A model generated the notes under the pieces. It worked only from the letters and a program-made list of their open reading frames with translations, was not told the DNA's origin and ran no database searches. 64,000 nt of DNA, taken from Microbispora hainanensis (GTDB taxonomy: Bacteria > Actinomycetota > Actinomycetes > Streptosporangiales > Streptosporangiaceae). Positions 7,257 to 17,583 of this stretch are shown here, in pieces; position 1 is the stretch's first letter; each line of letters begins with the position of its first letter. A program made the translations under genes and the position numbers. The stretch spans positions 7,812,001 through 7,876,000 of the forward strand of contig NZ_CP108086.1 in NCBI RefSeq assembly GCF_036186745.1. Reading direction: 5' to 3'.

Positions 7257-9032
7257 TCACTCCGATGTCCCCGCGCCGGCCAGCGCCCGGGCCGTGTTCA
7301 CGATGGAGACGTGGCTGTACGCCTGGGGGAAGTTGCCGGTGAGACGTCCCTCGCGTACGTCGTATTCCTCCGACAGCAGGCCGACGTCGTTGCGCAGGGA
7401 CAGCAGGCGCTCGAACAGGCGCCGCGACCGTTCGCGGCGGCCGATCAGGGCGAGCGCGTGGGCGAGCCAGAAGGAGCAGGCGATGAAGACGCCCTCCCCG
7501 CCCGGCAGGCCGTCCACGTCGTCGGCCTCGGGCCGGTAGCGCAGGACGAGCCCGTCCTCCGTCAGCTCTCGGCACACGGCGTCGACGGTGCCCGCCACAC
7601 GTGGGTCGTCCAGGGGCAGGAAGCCGAGCCGGGGAATGAGCAGCAGCGCGGCGTCGAGCCCCTTCGACCCGTAGAACTGGGTGAAGGTGTTGCGGCAGGC
7701 GTCGTAGCCGTGCGCGCACACGTCCCGGTGGATCTCCTCACGCAGGGCGCGCCACCGGCGGACGGGACCGTCGAGGCCCTGCGCCTCGACCGAGCGGACC
7801 ATGCGGTCGGCCGCCACCCAGGCGAAGACCTTGGAATGGACGAAGTCGCGGCGCGGGCCGCGCACCTCCCACAGCCCGTTGTCGGGCTCCCGCCACGCCC
7901 CCTCCAGATACTCCATGAGCTCGCGCTGCAGGTCCCAGACATCCTCGTCCGGCCGCAGGCCCGCCTGTCTGGCCTGGTAAAGGCACTCGATCACCTCGCC
8001 GTACACGTCGAGCTGGAACTGCCCCGAGGCGGCGTTGCCGATCCGCACCGGCCGCGATCCCTCGTATCCCTGCAGCCAGTCGGCGGTCCACTCGGGCATG
8101 TGCCTGCTGCCGTCGAGCGTGTACATGATCTGCAGGTCGGCGGGGTCCCCGGCGACGGCCCGCAGCAGCCAGTCGCGCCAGGCCGTCGCCTCGTCCGCGT
8201 ACCCCGCGCCGATCAGCGCCCGCAGCGTGAACGACGCGTCCCGCAGCCAGCTGTAGCGGTAGTCCCAGTTGCGCGGGCCGCCGATCCGCTCCGGCAGCGA
8301 GGTCGTGGCCGCCGCGACGACGCCGCCCGTGGGGGCGTACGTGAGGGCCTTGAGCGCGAGGAGGCTGCTGCCCACGGCCTCGCCGTACTCCCCGTGATAG
8401 CGGCACCGGCCGAGCCACCGCCTCCACCGCCGGTCGGTGGCGGCCAGCTCCTCGTCCGCGTCCAGCCGCCGCGGCCGGCCCTGCCACGACTGCTGCCAGG
8501 TGAGCACGAACGGCACCCGGTCGCCCGCCGACACGGCGAAGGAGGCGGTCGTCCCCCGGAGACGGGAGTCGTGGGCGAGCTCGACGGGCGACTGGAGCCA
8601 GGCGGCGTTGGGGCCGGCGACGACGGCCAGCTCCCCCTCGCGGTGCCGCACCCAGGGGATCACCGCGCCGTATTCGAAGCGCAGCAGCAGCTCCGTGCGC
8701 ATGTCCACCCGGCCCCGCACGCCCTCCACGATCCGTACGAGGTCGGGCGCCTCCCCGCGCGGCGGCATGAAGTCGAGGACCCGCACGCACCCGCTGGGCC
8801 TGTCCCAGGTCGTCTCCAGGACCAGCGTGCCGTCGCGGTAGCGGCGGCGGGTGCACGTTCCCCCGCCCGCCGGGGCCAGCAGCCAGCGGCCCGCCGCGCG
8901 GCCGCCCAGGAGCGCCGCGAAGCAGGCTCCGGAGTCGAAGCGCGGCAGGCACAGCCAGTCCACGGAGCCGTCGCGGCCGACCAGGGCGGCCGTGTGCATG
9001 TCGCCGATGAGCGCGTAGTCCTCGATGCGCAT
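7257..9032 (-). CDS. Glycoside hydrolase family 15 protein (glucoamylase/trehalase-like)
   Basis: A 591-residue enzyme starting MRIEDYALIGDMHTAALV, with GGGGGA six bases before the ATG; an upstream start adds 12 unconserved residues. The N-terminal beta-sandwich leads to an (alpha/alpha)6 barrel. The conserved RNWDYRYSWLRDA (about residue 255) and GGEGVFIACSFWLAHAL (about 520) carry the sugar-contact residues and the second catalytic Glu of GH15. Actinobacterial members with this exact N-terminus hydrolyse trehalose or short alpha-glucans, inverting the anomeric centre. There is no signal peptide, so the substrate is intracellular. A separate alditol oxidase gene lies 55 bases upstream on the same strand and could be co-transcribed. 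Confidence 0.92.
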   Translation of the reverse strand: MRIEDYALIGDMHTAALVGRDGSVDWLCLPRFDSGACFAALLGGRAAGRWLLAPAGGGTCTRRRYRDGTLVLETTWDRPSGCVRVLDFMPPRGEAPDLVRIVEGVRGRVDMRTELLLRFEYGAVIPWVRHREGELAVVAGPNAAWLQSPVELAHDSRLRGTTASFAVSAGDRVPFVLTWQQSWQGRPRRLDADEELAATDRRWRRWLGRCRYHGEYGEAVGSSLLALKALTYAPTGGVVAAATTSLPERIGGPRNWDYRYSWLRDASFTLRALIGAGYADEATAWRDWLLRAVAGDPADLQIMYTLDGSRHMPEWTADWLQGYEGSRPVRIGNAASGQFQLDVYGEVIECLYQARQAGLRPDEDVWDLQRELMEYLEGAWREPDNGLWEVRGPRRDFVHSKVFAWVAADRMVRSVEAQGLDGPVRRWRALREEIHRDVCAHGYDACRNTFTQFYGSKGLDAALLLIPRLGFLPLDDPRVAGTVDAVCRELTEDGLVLRYRPEADDVDGLPGGEGVFIACSFWLAHALALIGRRERSRRLFERLLSLRNDVGLLSEEYDVREGRLTGNFPQAYSHVSIVNTARALAGAGTSE

Positions 9033-9087
9033 CGTTGTCCCCCGTGATCCCCGGACATACCCGGTCACGAGGGGACGAACCGGTCGG

Positions 9088-10368
<1,281 letters not shown>

Positions 10369-10480
10369 CTACCGGAACATCACGCTCAGGCGCTCCCCCG
10401 CGTGCGGTTCACCTTCCCGGCGACGGGCCGGCGCCTCCGCCCCTGCGCCTCCGCCCTGCGCCTCCTCCCTGCGCCTGCGG

Positions 10481-11314
10481 TCAGGCGCCGCGGCCGGGGA
10501 CGCTGGCGAGGTACCAGTCGACGATCTTGAGCCGCTCGTCGGCCAGTCTGGCCTCCACCTCGGCCTGGGTCTTCGGCGCGCCCAGCAGCACGTCGTCGCC
10601 CGGACGCCAGTTGGCCGGGCAGGAGACGCCGTCGCGGTCGGACGTCTGCAGCGCGTCCACGAGCCTGAGGATCTCGGGGATCATCCGCCCCGCGTTCATC
10701 GGGTAGTAGAGGATCGCGCGGACGACCGACTGCGGGTCGATCACGAACACCGCGCGGACCGCCGCCGTCGTCGACATGTTCGGGTGGAGCATGCCGTACG
10801 CCCGGGACACCCGCGTGTCGAGGTCGGCGATGACCGGGAAGGGGATCTTCACGCCGAACTTCTCCTCGATCGCCCGCGTCCAGGCGAGGTGGCTGTACAC
10901 GGAGTCGACGGAGTTGGCGAGCAGGGCGACGTCGCGGGCGGCGAACGCGTCGGCCAGCTCGGCGAACGCGACGAACTCGGTGGTGCACACCGGGGTGAAG
11001 TCGGCCGGATGGCTGAACAGCACCAGCCACCGCCCGGCGTAGTCGGCGAGCCGGACCGGCCCGTGGGTGCTCTCGGCCTCGAAGTCCGGCGCCCTGTCGC
11101 CGATGAGCGGCAGCCGGGCGGGCTCCGCCCCGGGTCCCGCCGAGGGCGCGGCCGAGGGTCCCGCCGAGGGCGCGGCCGAGGGTCCCGCCGAGGGTGCCGC
11201 CGAGGGTGCCGCCGAGGGTGCCGCCGAGGGTGCCGCCGAGGGTGCCGCCGAGGGTGCCGCCGAGGGTGCCGACGGTGTCGCCGCGGGCACCGCAGAGGTC
11301 ACGGCAGAAGTCAT
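10481..11314 (-). CDS. Peroxiredoxin with repeat-coded Ala/Pro/Ser N-terminal extension
   Basis: A 277-residue AhpC/TSA protein. Residues 1-66 are an Ala/Pro/Ser-rich tail made of AAPS and AGPS units. The thioredoxin-fold domain starts at about 68 (LPLIGDRAPDFEAEST). The peroxidatic Cys110 lies in PADFTPVCTTEF and a second Cys232 in GVSCPANWRPGD. The C-terminal layout (HPNMSTTAAVRAVFVIDP, YYPMNAGRMIPEILRLVDALQ) is that of the Prx6-like group. It reduces hydrogen peroxide and organic peroxides. The start at 11314 has AAGGAAG at a good distance and there is no start codon between the repeat and the domain, so the extension is translated. It is not a recognisable signal peptide. Confidence 0.92.
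   Translation of the reverse strand: MTSAVTSAVPAATPSAPSAAPSAAPSAAPSAAPSAAPSAAPSAGPSAAPSAGPSAAPSAGPGAEPARLPLIGDRAPDFEAESTHGPVRLADYAGRWLVLFSHPADFTPVCTTEFVAFAELADAFAARDVALLANSVDSVYSHLAWTRAIEEKFGVKIPFPVIADLDTRVSRAYGMLHPNMSTTAAVRAVFVIDPQSVVRAILYYPMNAGRMIPEILRLVDALQTSDRDGVSCPANWRPGDDVLLGAPKTQAEVEARLADERLKIVDWYLASVPGRGA
11137..11268. repeat. Eleven 12-bp tandem repeats inside the peroxiredoxin gene
   Basis: On the plus strand the unit is GCCGAGGGTGCC, with GCCGAGGGCGCG and GCCGAGGGTCCC variants, in strict 12-base steps. The left part alternates two variants (a 24-bp higher-order unit); the right part is a uniform run. The length is a multiple of three, so copy-number change keeps the reading frame of the peroxiredoxin. 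Confidence 0.9.
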
Positions 11315-11578
11315 GGTCGCTTCCTTTCCGCGTCACGCCGCCAGGAGCGGGGCCGCCGCGAAATGCCGCCGCGTATGGCCCACGGCGGGCGGTCGGCGCT
11401 CTCCTCGTGGCCCGGCGCGTCCTCCAGCTCGTCGTCAACCGCATCGTCAACCACGTCGTCCATGGGTGCCCGTACCCGCGGAGACCAGCCGCGACCACGA
11501 CCGTTTCACCCCGATTCGGTAATGCCGCGGGCCACGAGGTCCGGGCGGGAATGAACGAGGAACGAACAGGGGGACGCC

Positions 11579-12214
11579 ATGCCGACGACCGAGGTCAGCC
11601 ATCCGCTCTTCGCCCGCTTCTACACGTGGTTCAGCCATGTGCTCGACCGGCAGGGCATGATCGGGCAGCGCGCGGCGCTGGTGTCGGGGCTGTCGGGCCG
11701 GGTGATCGAGGTCGGCGCGGGCAACGGGCTCAACTTCGTCCACTATCCGCCGTCCGTCGCCGGTGTGCTGGCCGTCGAGCCCGAGCCGCGGCTGCGGGCG
11801 GCCGCCCGTCAGGCGGCCCGTGACGCGCCGGCGCGGATCGAGCTGGTCAGCGGCCTGGCCGACCGGCTCCCGGCCGCCGACGGGGAGTTCGACGCGGCGG
11901 TGGTGTCGTTCGTGCTGTGCTCGCTGCCCGACCCCGTCGCCGGACTGCGGGAGATCCGCCGCGTGCTGGCCCCCGGCGGGCGGCTGCGGTTCCTCGAACA
12001 CGTCCGCGCCTGGTCCACGGGCTGGGCCAGGACGCAGGACCTGCTGGACGCGACCGTGTGGCCGCGCCTGACCGGCGGCTGCCACACGGGCCGCGACAGC
12101 GTGACGGCCGTCGAGGCGGCGGGCTTCACCGTGGGGTCGCTGGAGCGCTTCGTCTTCCCCGGCCGCGCCTGCAGCCCCATCTCCTTCTGCGTACGCGGCG
12201 AGGCCCGGCCCTGA
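11579..12214 (+). CDS. Class I SAM-dependent methyltransferase
   Basis: A 211-residue methyltransferase_11-type protein. Motif I is VIEVGAGNGLNFVHYP (SAM-binding glycine loop, about 42-57), followed by the acidic end of strand 2 in VLAVEPEPRL, motif II in FDAAVVSFVLCSLPDP, and motif III in LAPGGRLRFLEHV. This order and length match small UbiE/COQ5-like enzymes found as housekeeping or lipid-modifying methyltransferases in actinomycetes; the substrate is not deducible. The ATG is preceded by GGGGGA. The gene is divergent from the peroxiredoxin (264 bases between starts) and ends seven bases from the convergent MFS gene. Confidence 0.88.
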   Translation: MPTTEVSHPLFARFYTWFSHVLDRQGMIGQRAALVSGLSGRVIEVGAGNGLNFVHYPPSVAGVLAVEPEPRLRAAARQAARDAPARIELVSGLADRLPAADGEFDAAVVSFVLCSLPDPVAGLREIRRVLAPGGRLRFLEHVRAWSTGWARTQDLLDATVWPRLTGGCHTGRDSVTAVEAAGFTVGSLERFVFPGRACSPISFCVRGEARP

Positions 12215-12221
12215 CTCGGGC

Positions 12222-13481
12222 TCAGGCCGTGTCCGGGCGGCTCGCCATGGCGTCGTACCGGCGGAAGGCGGCCACGCCGAACCCGGTCACCAGGACCAGC
12301 AGGGCGCACACGAGGCCGCCGCCCGCCCACGAGGGCACCAGCCCGAAGGCGTCGGCGGTGGCGCCCGCCCGCAGGTCACCGAGCCGGGGCCCGCCCGCGA
12401 CGACGACCATGAACACCCCCTGCAGGCGTCCCCGCATCTCGTCGGGCGCGTAGGTCTGCAGGATCGTCTGCCGCCAGACGGCGGAGGCGAGGTCGGTCGC
12501 CCCGCCGATCGCCAGCAGCGCCACGACCAGCCACAACGGCTGGGCCAGCGCCGCGGCGGCCACCGTCACGCCCCACAGGGCGATCACGAGCGTGAGCGCC
12601 ACCCCCTGGCGGCGTACGCGGCCGACCCAGCCGGAGAAGACGCCGGCGACGACCGCCCCGATGGCGATGCTCGCCGACAGCCAGCCGAACGCCACCGCGG
12701 ACCCGCCGAAGCGCTCGGCCGCCATCTCCGGGAACAGCGCCCTCGGCATCGCGAACGCCATCGCGATGATGTCCACCACGAACGACATGAACACGACGGG
12801 CTTGCTCACCACGTATTTGAGCCCGTCGACCACCGAGCGCAGGCCCGGCCGGGAGATCTCACCGACGGGTGTCAGCGTCGGCAGCCGTACGGCCGCGTAG
12901 AAGCCGGCGCCGAACAGGATCGCGTCGATGAGGTACGCGGCGGCGTAGCCGCCCTTGGCGAGCACCACCCCGGCCAGCAGCGGCCCGACCACCGTGCCGA
13001 TGCTGCTGACCAGGAAGTTGAGGGTGTTGGCCGCGGGAACCCGCTCGGTGGGCACGATGCGGGGGATGATCGCCCCGCGCGTGGCCGAGGTGACGGCGAA
13101 GCCGACCGACTGCAGGGCGATGACGGCGAGGATGAGATAGACGCTGCCGATTCCCGACCAGGCGTGCAGCAGCAGGGCGACGGTGGACAGCCAGGCCACC
13201 ACCGAGCCGGCCAGCAGGAGCCGGCGGCGGTCCATCGCGTCGGCGACCGCGCCGCCCCACAGGCCGAAGACGACGAGCGGCACGAGGCTCACCGGCCCGA
13301 GCAGGCCGACCCACAGGGACGACCCCGTGATGCTGTACACCTGCCCGCTCACGGCCACCGAGGTGAGCTGGAACCCGATGAAGGAGACGCCCTGCCCCAC
13401 CAGCAGCCGCCGGTACGCGGCGATGCTCAGGGGCCTTGTGTCGAGGGCGACACGCTTCAGAACTGCTTGTACCCCCGCCAC
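12222..13481 (-). CDS. MFS transporter (EntS-like exporter)
   Basis: A 419-residue major facilitator with twelve predicted membrane segments. The loop 2-3 motif reads GGAVADAMDRRRLL (canonical G-x3-D-R-x-G/R-R-R). The N-terminus has the RLLVGQGVSFIGFQLTSVAVSGQVYSITGSS layout of the MFS_3/enterobactin-exporter branch, and the second half has WRQTILQTYAPDEMRGRLQGVF. Members export siderophores, macrolides or other small molecules by proton exchange; nothing nearby fixes the cargo. The GTG start at 13481 has GAGG six bases upstream. It converges on the methyltransferase. Confidence 0.9.
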   Translation of the reverse strand: MAGVQAVLKRVALDTRPLSIAAYRRLLVGQGVSFIGFQLTSVAVSGQVYSITGSSLWVGLLGPVSLVPLVVFGLWGGAVADAMDRRRLLLAGSVVAWLSTVALLLHAWSGIGSVYLILAVIALQSVGFAVTSATRGAIIPRIVPTERVPAANTLNFLVSSIGTVVGPLLAGVVLAKGGYAAAYLIDAILFGAGFYAAVRLPTLTPVGEISRPGLRSVVDGLKYVVSKPVVFMSFVVDIIAMAFAMPRALFPEMAAERFGGSAVAFGWLSASIAIGAVVAGVFSGWVGRVRRQGVALTLVIALWGVTVAAAALAQPLWLVVALLAIGGATDLASAVWRQTILQTYAPDEMRGRLQGVFMVVVAGGPRLGDLRAGATADAFGLVPSWAGGGLVCALLVLVTGFGVAAFRRYDAMASRPDTA

Positions 13482-13854
13482 CCTCTACCTCGCCGATCTG
13501 GGCATATGCAACATTTTGGGTACTTTACCCTGATCACTTACCGTGACCATGACCGGAGTCCAGGAAAGGAGCAGGCCGGAAACCTCCCGTGCCTGGGTCG
13601 CCTCCGGCAGCGGAACGAGCGACGTGACGTTCGCCGAACATGCCGATCCCCCAAAAGATTTCGGTAAAATTCCGAATGTTTCTGCCCCGAAGGGGCCCCT
13701 CGGTCCGAACGGCCCACCCGGTGACGCGCTCCGCGCGACGCCCGTGCAGGACGGCGAACCCGGCCGGCGTGACCGCCCCCGCGCGCCACGTCCCGGCAAA
13801 GGAACGCCAACGCCGAAATTTCTGTCTGTGTTCCGAAACTTCAGGTGACGAATG
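13482..13854. other. 373-bp stretch without a supportable gene
   Basis: This gap holds the promoter side of the MFS gene and the 3' side of the lacI gene. Short reading frames here have no conserved content and poor codon bias. AT-rich islands at 13500-13545 and 13650-13685 are promoter candidates. Several TTCGG/CCGAA elements recur (for example TTTCGG-TAAAATT-CCGAA near 13660), echoing the palindromes at the other end of lacI. Confidence 0.5.
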
Positions 13855-14901
13855 TCACGCCACGAGCGGAGCGGTGCTGCCGCGTACGACGAGGCCGGTG
13901 GTGAGCTCGATGCGGTTCTGCACCGGAGACTCCCCCCGGGCGATGGCGACGACCATGGCCGTGGCGGCGGCGGCCATCTCGGCCAGCGGCTGGCGCACCG
14001 TGGTCAGCGCGGGGATGAGCCACTGCGCCATCGGCAGGTCGTCGAAGCCGACCACGCTCAGCTCGTCGGGGATGCGCAGGCCCATCTCGTGGGCCGCCTG
14101 GTAGACGCCCATGGCCTGCGCGTCGTTGAAGGCGAAAACGGCGGTCGGGGGCCGGGGCATCGCGAGCAGGGAGCGGGCGTGCGCCAGGCCGTCCTCGGCG
14201 CTGAAGTCGCCCTGCCTGACGAGCTGCGGGTCCGTCGGCACGCCGGCGGCGTCCATGGCGGCGCGGAACCCGTCGAGCCGGGCGCGGCTGGAGAGAGCGT
14301 GGGCGGGGCCGGTGATGAGCCCGATACGCCGATGTCCCAGCTCGAGCAGGTGACGCGCGGCCGACAGGCCGCCGCTCCAGTTGCCCGCGCCGACCGAGGG
14401 CAGCTCGTGCCCGGGGTCGCCGGTGGGATCGACCAGCACCACGGGGATGTCGCGGGTTTTGAACTGCTCGTGCTGGGCCTTGGTGAGGCCGGAGAAGACC
14501 ACGATCACGCCGTGGGGACGGCGGCCGATCACCCCTTCGATCCAGCCCGTGGCGGGAGGGTGGTGGTCCTCCTGCAGCGAGGACACGACCACCGCGAGGC
14601 CGTGCTCGCGCGCCACGTGCTCGACCCCCTTGATGACCTCCATCGCGTACGCGCCCTCCAGCTCGTTGAAGACCAGCTCGATGAGCGGAGCGGCGGTGGG
14701 GCGTTTCTTCTGCCGGCGGTAGCCGTGCTCGCGGATCAGGTCCTCGACCAGGGCGCGGGTCTCGGGGGCGACCTCCGACCTGCCGTTGACGACTTTGGAG
14801 ACGGTCGCGGGCGACACCCCAGCCAGCTCGGCGATCTGGGCGATGGTCAGCGGCCGGGAGGGGGTGCGGTCGGGGGGTGTCGGCTCCCTGGTCGTCGTCA
14901 T
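13855..14901 (-). CDS. LacI family transcriptional regulator (probable glycoside-utilisation repressor)
   Basis: A 348-residue LacI protein from the ATG at 14901; longer readings add an unconserved leader. The helix-turn-helix is LTIAQIAELAGVSPATVSKVVNGRSEVAPET, with the hinge helix after it. The sugar-binding domain includes PLIELVFNELEGAYAMEVIKGVE, GHRRIGLITGP and PDELSVVGFDDLPMAQWLIPALTTVRQPL. It is divergent from two GH3 glycosidases. The pattern matches BxlR/XylR-like repressors of xylan or cello-oligosaccharide genes, which bind CGAA/TTCG inverted repeats; such repeats are present in the gap. Ligand identity is inferred only from neighbours. Confidence 0.9.
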   Translation of the reverse strand: MTTTREPTPPDRTPSRPLTIAQIAELAGVSPATVSKVVNGRSEVAPETRALVEDLIREHGYRRQKKRPTAAPLIELVFNELEGAYAMEVIKGVEHVAREHGLAVVVSSLQEDHHPPATGWIEGVIGRRPHGVIVVFSGLTKAQHEQFKTRDIPVVLVDPTGDPGHELPSVGAGNWSGGLSAARHLLELGHRRIGLITGPAHALSSRARLDGFRAAMDAAGVPTDPQLVRQGDFSAEDGLAHARSLLAMPRPPTAVFAFNDAQAMGVYQAAHEMGLRIPDELSVVGFDDLPMAQWLIPALTTVRQPLAEMAAAATAMVVAIARGESPVQNRIELTTGLVVRGSTAPLVA

Positions 14902-14927
14902 GGCCGCAGTGTAGCCCGAACTTTCGG

Positions 14928-14943
14928 ACATTCGGCCGAATGT
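14928..14943. promoter_or_regulatory. 16-bp perfect palindrome, LacI operator candidate
   Basis: ACATTCGG-CCGAATGT is a perfect palindrome 27 bases upstream of the lacI start, flanked by CGAACTTTCGG and GTTTCGGAT. Its location suggests autorepression. Confidence 0.6.
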
Positions 14944-15023
14944 TTCGGATGTCTCATTGCCGGATCCTTGACGGCTTCCGGAGCACCGGCCTAGAGTCCA
15001 CATAAACTATCGGTCCTGATTCG

Positions 15024-15032
15024 GAAACTTTC
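15024..15032. promoter_or_regulatory. GAAA-C-TTTC inverted repeat, second operator candidate
   Basis: CGGAAACTTTCGG contains a perfect GAAA-N-TTTC repeat, close to the CGAAA-N-TTTCG sites known for actinomycete xylan/xylose LacI repressors. It is 190 bases before the first GH3 gene, in the divergent intergenic region. Confidence 0.5.
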
Positions 15033-15043
15033 GGACCGCAGTC

Positions 15044-15077
15044 AGACGACAGCTCGGATCAGACGACAGCTCGGATC
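15044..15077. repeat. Exact 17-bp tandem duplication
   Basis: AGACGACAGCTCGGATC occurs twice head to tail in the leader of the GH3 operon, just after the second operator candidate. It changes operator-to-gene spacing and is probably a slippage product. Confidence 0.85.
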
Positions 15078-15223
15078 AGCAGGGGGCGCTCGATGCGGTT
15101 GCTCGCGTACCGACGTCTGCCTCCGCTGCGACGCGGAGACGGCCGGGCCGATCGTCACCTGGGTCCCGTACGGCGTCTTCCGGGGCCGAGGCCCACGCGA
15201 CGGATCGACAAGCAAGGGATGTC

Positions 15224-17581
15224 ATGACATTCGTAGACGCGCCGGGGCTCGCGCCCTGGCGGGACGGCGACCGGCCTCTCGACGAGCGCGTGGAGGCGCT
15301 GCTGGCCGAGATGACGCTGGAGGAGAAGGTCGCCCAGCTCGGATCGGTGTGGGTCGACATCTCACCCGCCGGCTCGGAGGCGGCGGGTGGCAACGTCGCG
15401 CCGCTCCAGGACCTGTTCATGAAGGACGGCGCGGACCTCGCCGACCGGATGCGCGACGGGGTCGGCCACCTGACCCGCGTGTACGGCACCGCCCCGGTGA
15501 GCCCGGCGGAGGGGGCGGCCGGGCTGCGCAAGCTGCAGGAGCAGGTGGTCGCGGCCAACCGGTTCGGCATCCCCGCCATCGCGCACGAGGAGTGCCTGAC
15601 CGGGTTCGCCACCTACGGCGCGACCGCCTATCCCACCCCGCTGGCCTGGGCCGCGACCTTCGATCCCGGGCTCGTGGAGCGGATGGCCCGGGCCATCGGC
15701 GACGACCTGCGCGCCGTCGGCGTCCACCAGGGCCTGTCGCCGGTCCTCGACGTGGTCCGCGACTACCGCTGGGGCCGGGTCGAGGAGACGCTCGGCGAGG
15801 ACCCCTACCTGGTGGGACAGCTCGGCGCGGCCTACGTGCGCGGCCTGGAGAACGCCGGGATCATCGCGACGCTCAAGCACTTCGCCGGATACGCCGCCTC
15901 CCGGGCCGGCCGCAACCACGCCCCGGTCAGCATCGGCCCCCGCGAGATGGCCGACGTCATCCTCCCGCCGTTCGAGACGGCCATCCGCGAGGGCGGCGCC
16001 CGCTCCATCATGAACTCCTACACCGACATCGACGGCGTGCCGGTCGCCGCCAGCACCGCCCTGCTGCGCGGGGTGCTGCGCGACCAGTGGGGATTCGACG
16101 GCACGGTCGTGGCCGACTACTGGGCGGTGCCGTTCCTCGCCATGAACCACCACGTCGCAGCCGACGAGGCGCACGCCGGTGCGATCGCGCTGCGCGCGGG
16201 CATCGACGTCGAGCTGCCCGAGACGGTCGGCTACGGCTCGCGCCTGGTCGAGCAGGTGCGCAGCGGCAACGTGGAGGAGGCCCTGGTCGACGAGGCCGTA
16301 CGCCGGGTGCTGCGGCAGAAGATCGAGCTCGGCCTGCTCGACGACGGCCCCCTCGTGCCGGAGGACGCCGGCGAGGCCGACCTGGACAGCCCTCGCAACC
16401 GCGACCTTGCCCGCACGGTGGCGGAACGCTCCGTCGTGCTGCTGAGCAACCCTGCCGGCGCGCTGCCGCTGGCCTCCGGGACGACCGCCCGCATCGCCGT
16501 CATCGGCCCGTGCGCCGACGACCCGCAGACCCTGCTCGGCTGCTACGCCTTCCCCAACCACGTGCTCGGCCGTTTCCCCGGCCACGGCATGGGCCTGCCC
16601 GTCTCCCCCGTCCTCGACCTCCTGCGGGCCGAGTTCCCCGACGCCGGCCTGGACTTCGCCCGGGGCGCCGACGTGTCGGGCGACGACACCTCGGGCATCG
16701 CCGAGGCCGCCGCCCTGGCCGGGCGGTCCGACCTCGCCCTGCTGTTCGTCGGCGACCGGGCCGGGCTGTTCGGCAACGGCACCTCCGGCGAGGGCTGCGA
16801 CGCCGCTCACCTCGCCCTGCCCGGCGTGCAGCCGGAACTGGTCGAGGCGGTCCTGGCCACCGGCACGCCGACCGTGCTCGTCGTGGTGTCCGGCCGCCCG
16901 TACGCGATCGGCGCCTACGCCGAGCGCACCGCCGCCACGGTCCAGGCGTTCCTGCCGGGCGTGGAGGGCGGCGCGGCGATCGCGGGCGTGCTCAGCGGCC
17001 GGGTCGAGCCCTCGGGCCGCCTGCCCGTCCAGATCCCCGGCTCGCCCTTCGTCAACCCCTCCACCTATCTGCAGCCGCCTCTCGGACTGCACAGCGAGGG
17101 GATCTCCGTGTCCGACCCGACCCCGGCCTTCCCCTTCGGCCACGGGCTGTCGTACACGACCGTCGCGTACGACGGGCTGACGACCTCGACGGAGCGGTGC
17201 CCCACGGACGGCACGGTCGAGGCGCGGGTGACCGTCACCAACACCGGCTCCAGGCCGGCGGAGGAGGTCGTGCAGCTGTACGCCTCCGACCCGGTGGCGC
17301 AGGTGGCCCGCCCCGTCGCGCAGCTCGTCGGCTTCGCCCGGGTGCCGCTCGCGCCGGGGCAGACCCGCGAGGTGGTCTTCGAGGTCCCCACCGACGCCTT
17401 CTCCTACACCGATCCCGGTCTGCGCAGGATCGTCGAGCCGGGCGTCATCGCGCTCACCGCCGGTCCGTCCGCCGCCGACCGTCCGCTGCGGACCGACATC
17501 CTGCTGACCGGCGACACCGTCGTGCTCGGCGGGGCCCGGCGGCTCACCACGCACGCGCGGGTGCAGGAACCGGCCTCCTGA
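15224..17581 (+). CDS. Glycoside hydrolase family 3 (beta-xylosidase/beta-glucosidase)
   Basis: A 785-residue GH3 enzyme with the usual three parts: TIM-barrel (about 30-380), alpha/beta sandwich (about 410-640) and a C-terminal fibronectin-III-like domain (about 665-760). The barrel shows IPAIAHEECLTG, YRWGRVEETLGEDPYLVG, LKHFAGYAASRAGRNHAPV and MNSYTDIDGVPV. The nucleophile Asp is in GTVVADYWAV. The FNIII part begins FPFGHGLSYTT. The barrel sequence resembles exo-beta-xylosidases of the BxlB type. There is no signal peptide, so it acts on imported oligosaccharides, although no transporter gene adjoins. It is divergent from the LacI regulator, whose operator candidates lie upstream. Confidence 0.92.
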   Translation: MTFVDAPGLAPWRDGDRPLDERVEALLAEMTLEEKVAQLGSVWVDISPAGSEAAGGNVAPLQDLFMKDGADLADRMRDGVGHLTRVYGTAPVSPAEGAAGLRKLQEQVVAANRFGIPAIAHEECLTGFATYGATAYPTPLAWAATFDPGLVERMARAIGDDLRAVGVHQGLSPVLDVVRDYRWGRVEETLGEDPYLVGQLGAAYVRGLENAGIIATLKHFAGYAASRAGRNHAPVSIGPREMADVILPPFETAIREGGARSIMNSYTDIDGVPVAASTALLRGVLRDQWGFDGTVVADYWAVPFLAMNHHVAADEAHAGAIALRAGIDVELPETVGYGSRLVEQVRSGNVEEALVDEAVRRVLRQKIELGLLDDGPLVPEDAGEADLDSPRNRDLARTVAERSVVLLSNPAGALPLASGTTARIAVIGPCADDPQTLLGCYAFPNHVLGRFPGHGMGLPVSPVLDLLRAEFPDAGLDFARGADVSGDDTSGIAEAAALAGRSDLALLFVGDRAGLFGNGTSGEGCDAAHLALPGVQPELVEAVLATGTPTVLVVVSGRPYAIGAYAERTAATVQAFLPGVEGGAAIAGVLSGRVEPSGRLPVQIPGSPFVNPSTYLQPPLGLHSEGISVSDPTPAFPFGHGLSYTTVAYDGLTTSTERCPTDGTVEARVTVTNTGSRPAEEVVQLYASDPVAQVARPVAQLVGFARVPLAPGQTREVVFEVPTDAFSYTDPGLRRIVEPGVIALTAGPSAADRPLRTDILLTGDTVVLGGARRLTTHARVQEPAS

Positions 17582-17583
17582 CC

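Noticed and set aside
11137-11268. CRISPR-like regular repeat
   Set aside because: The 12-bp units have no spacers, lie inside a coding frame and translate to AAPS repeats.
13543-13848. Possible 101-residue gene in the gap before lacI
   Set aside because: Pro/Arg-rich, no ribosome-binding site, no recognisable segment, and it overlaps promoter-like AT islands.
15362-17554. Long minus-strand frame opposite the first GH3 gene
   Set aside because: No domain, no ribosome-binding site, and the plus strand carries a full GH3 enzyme with catalytic motifs.
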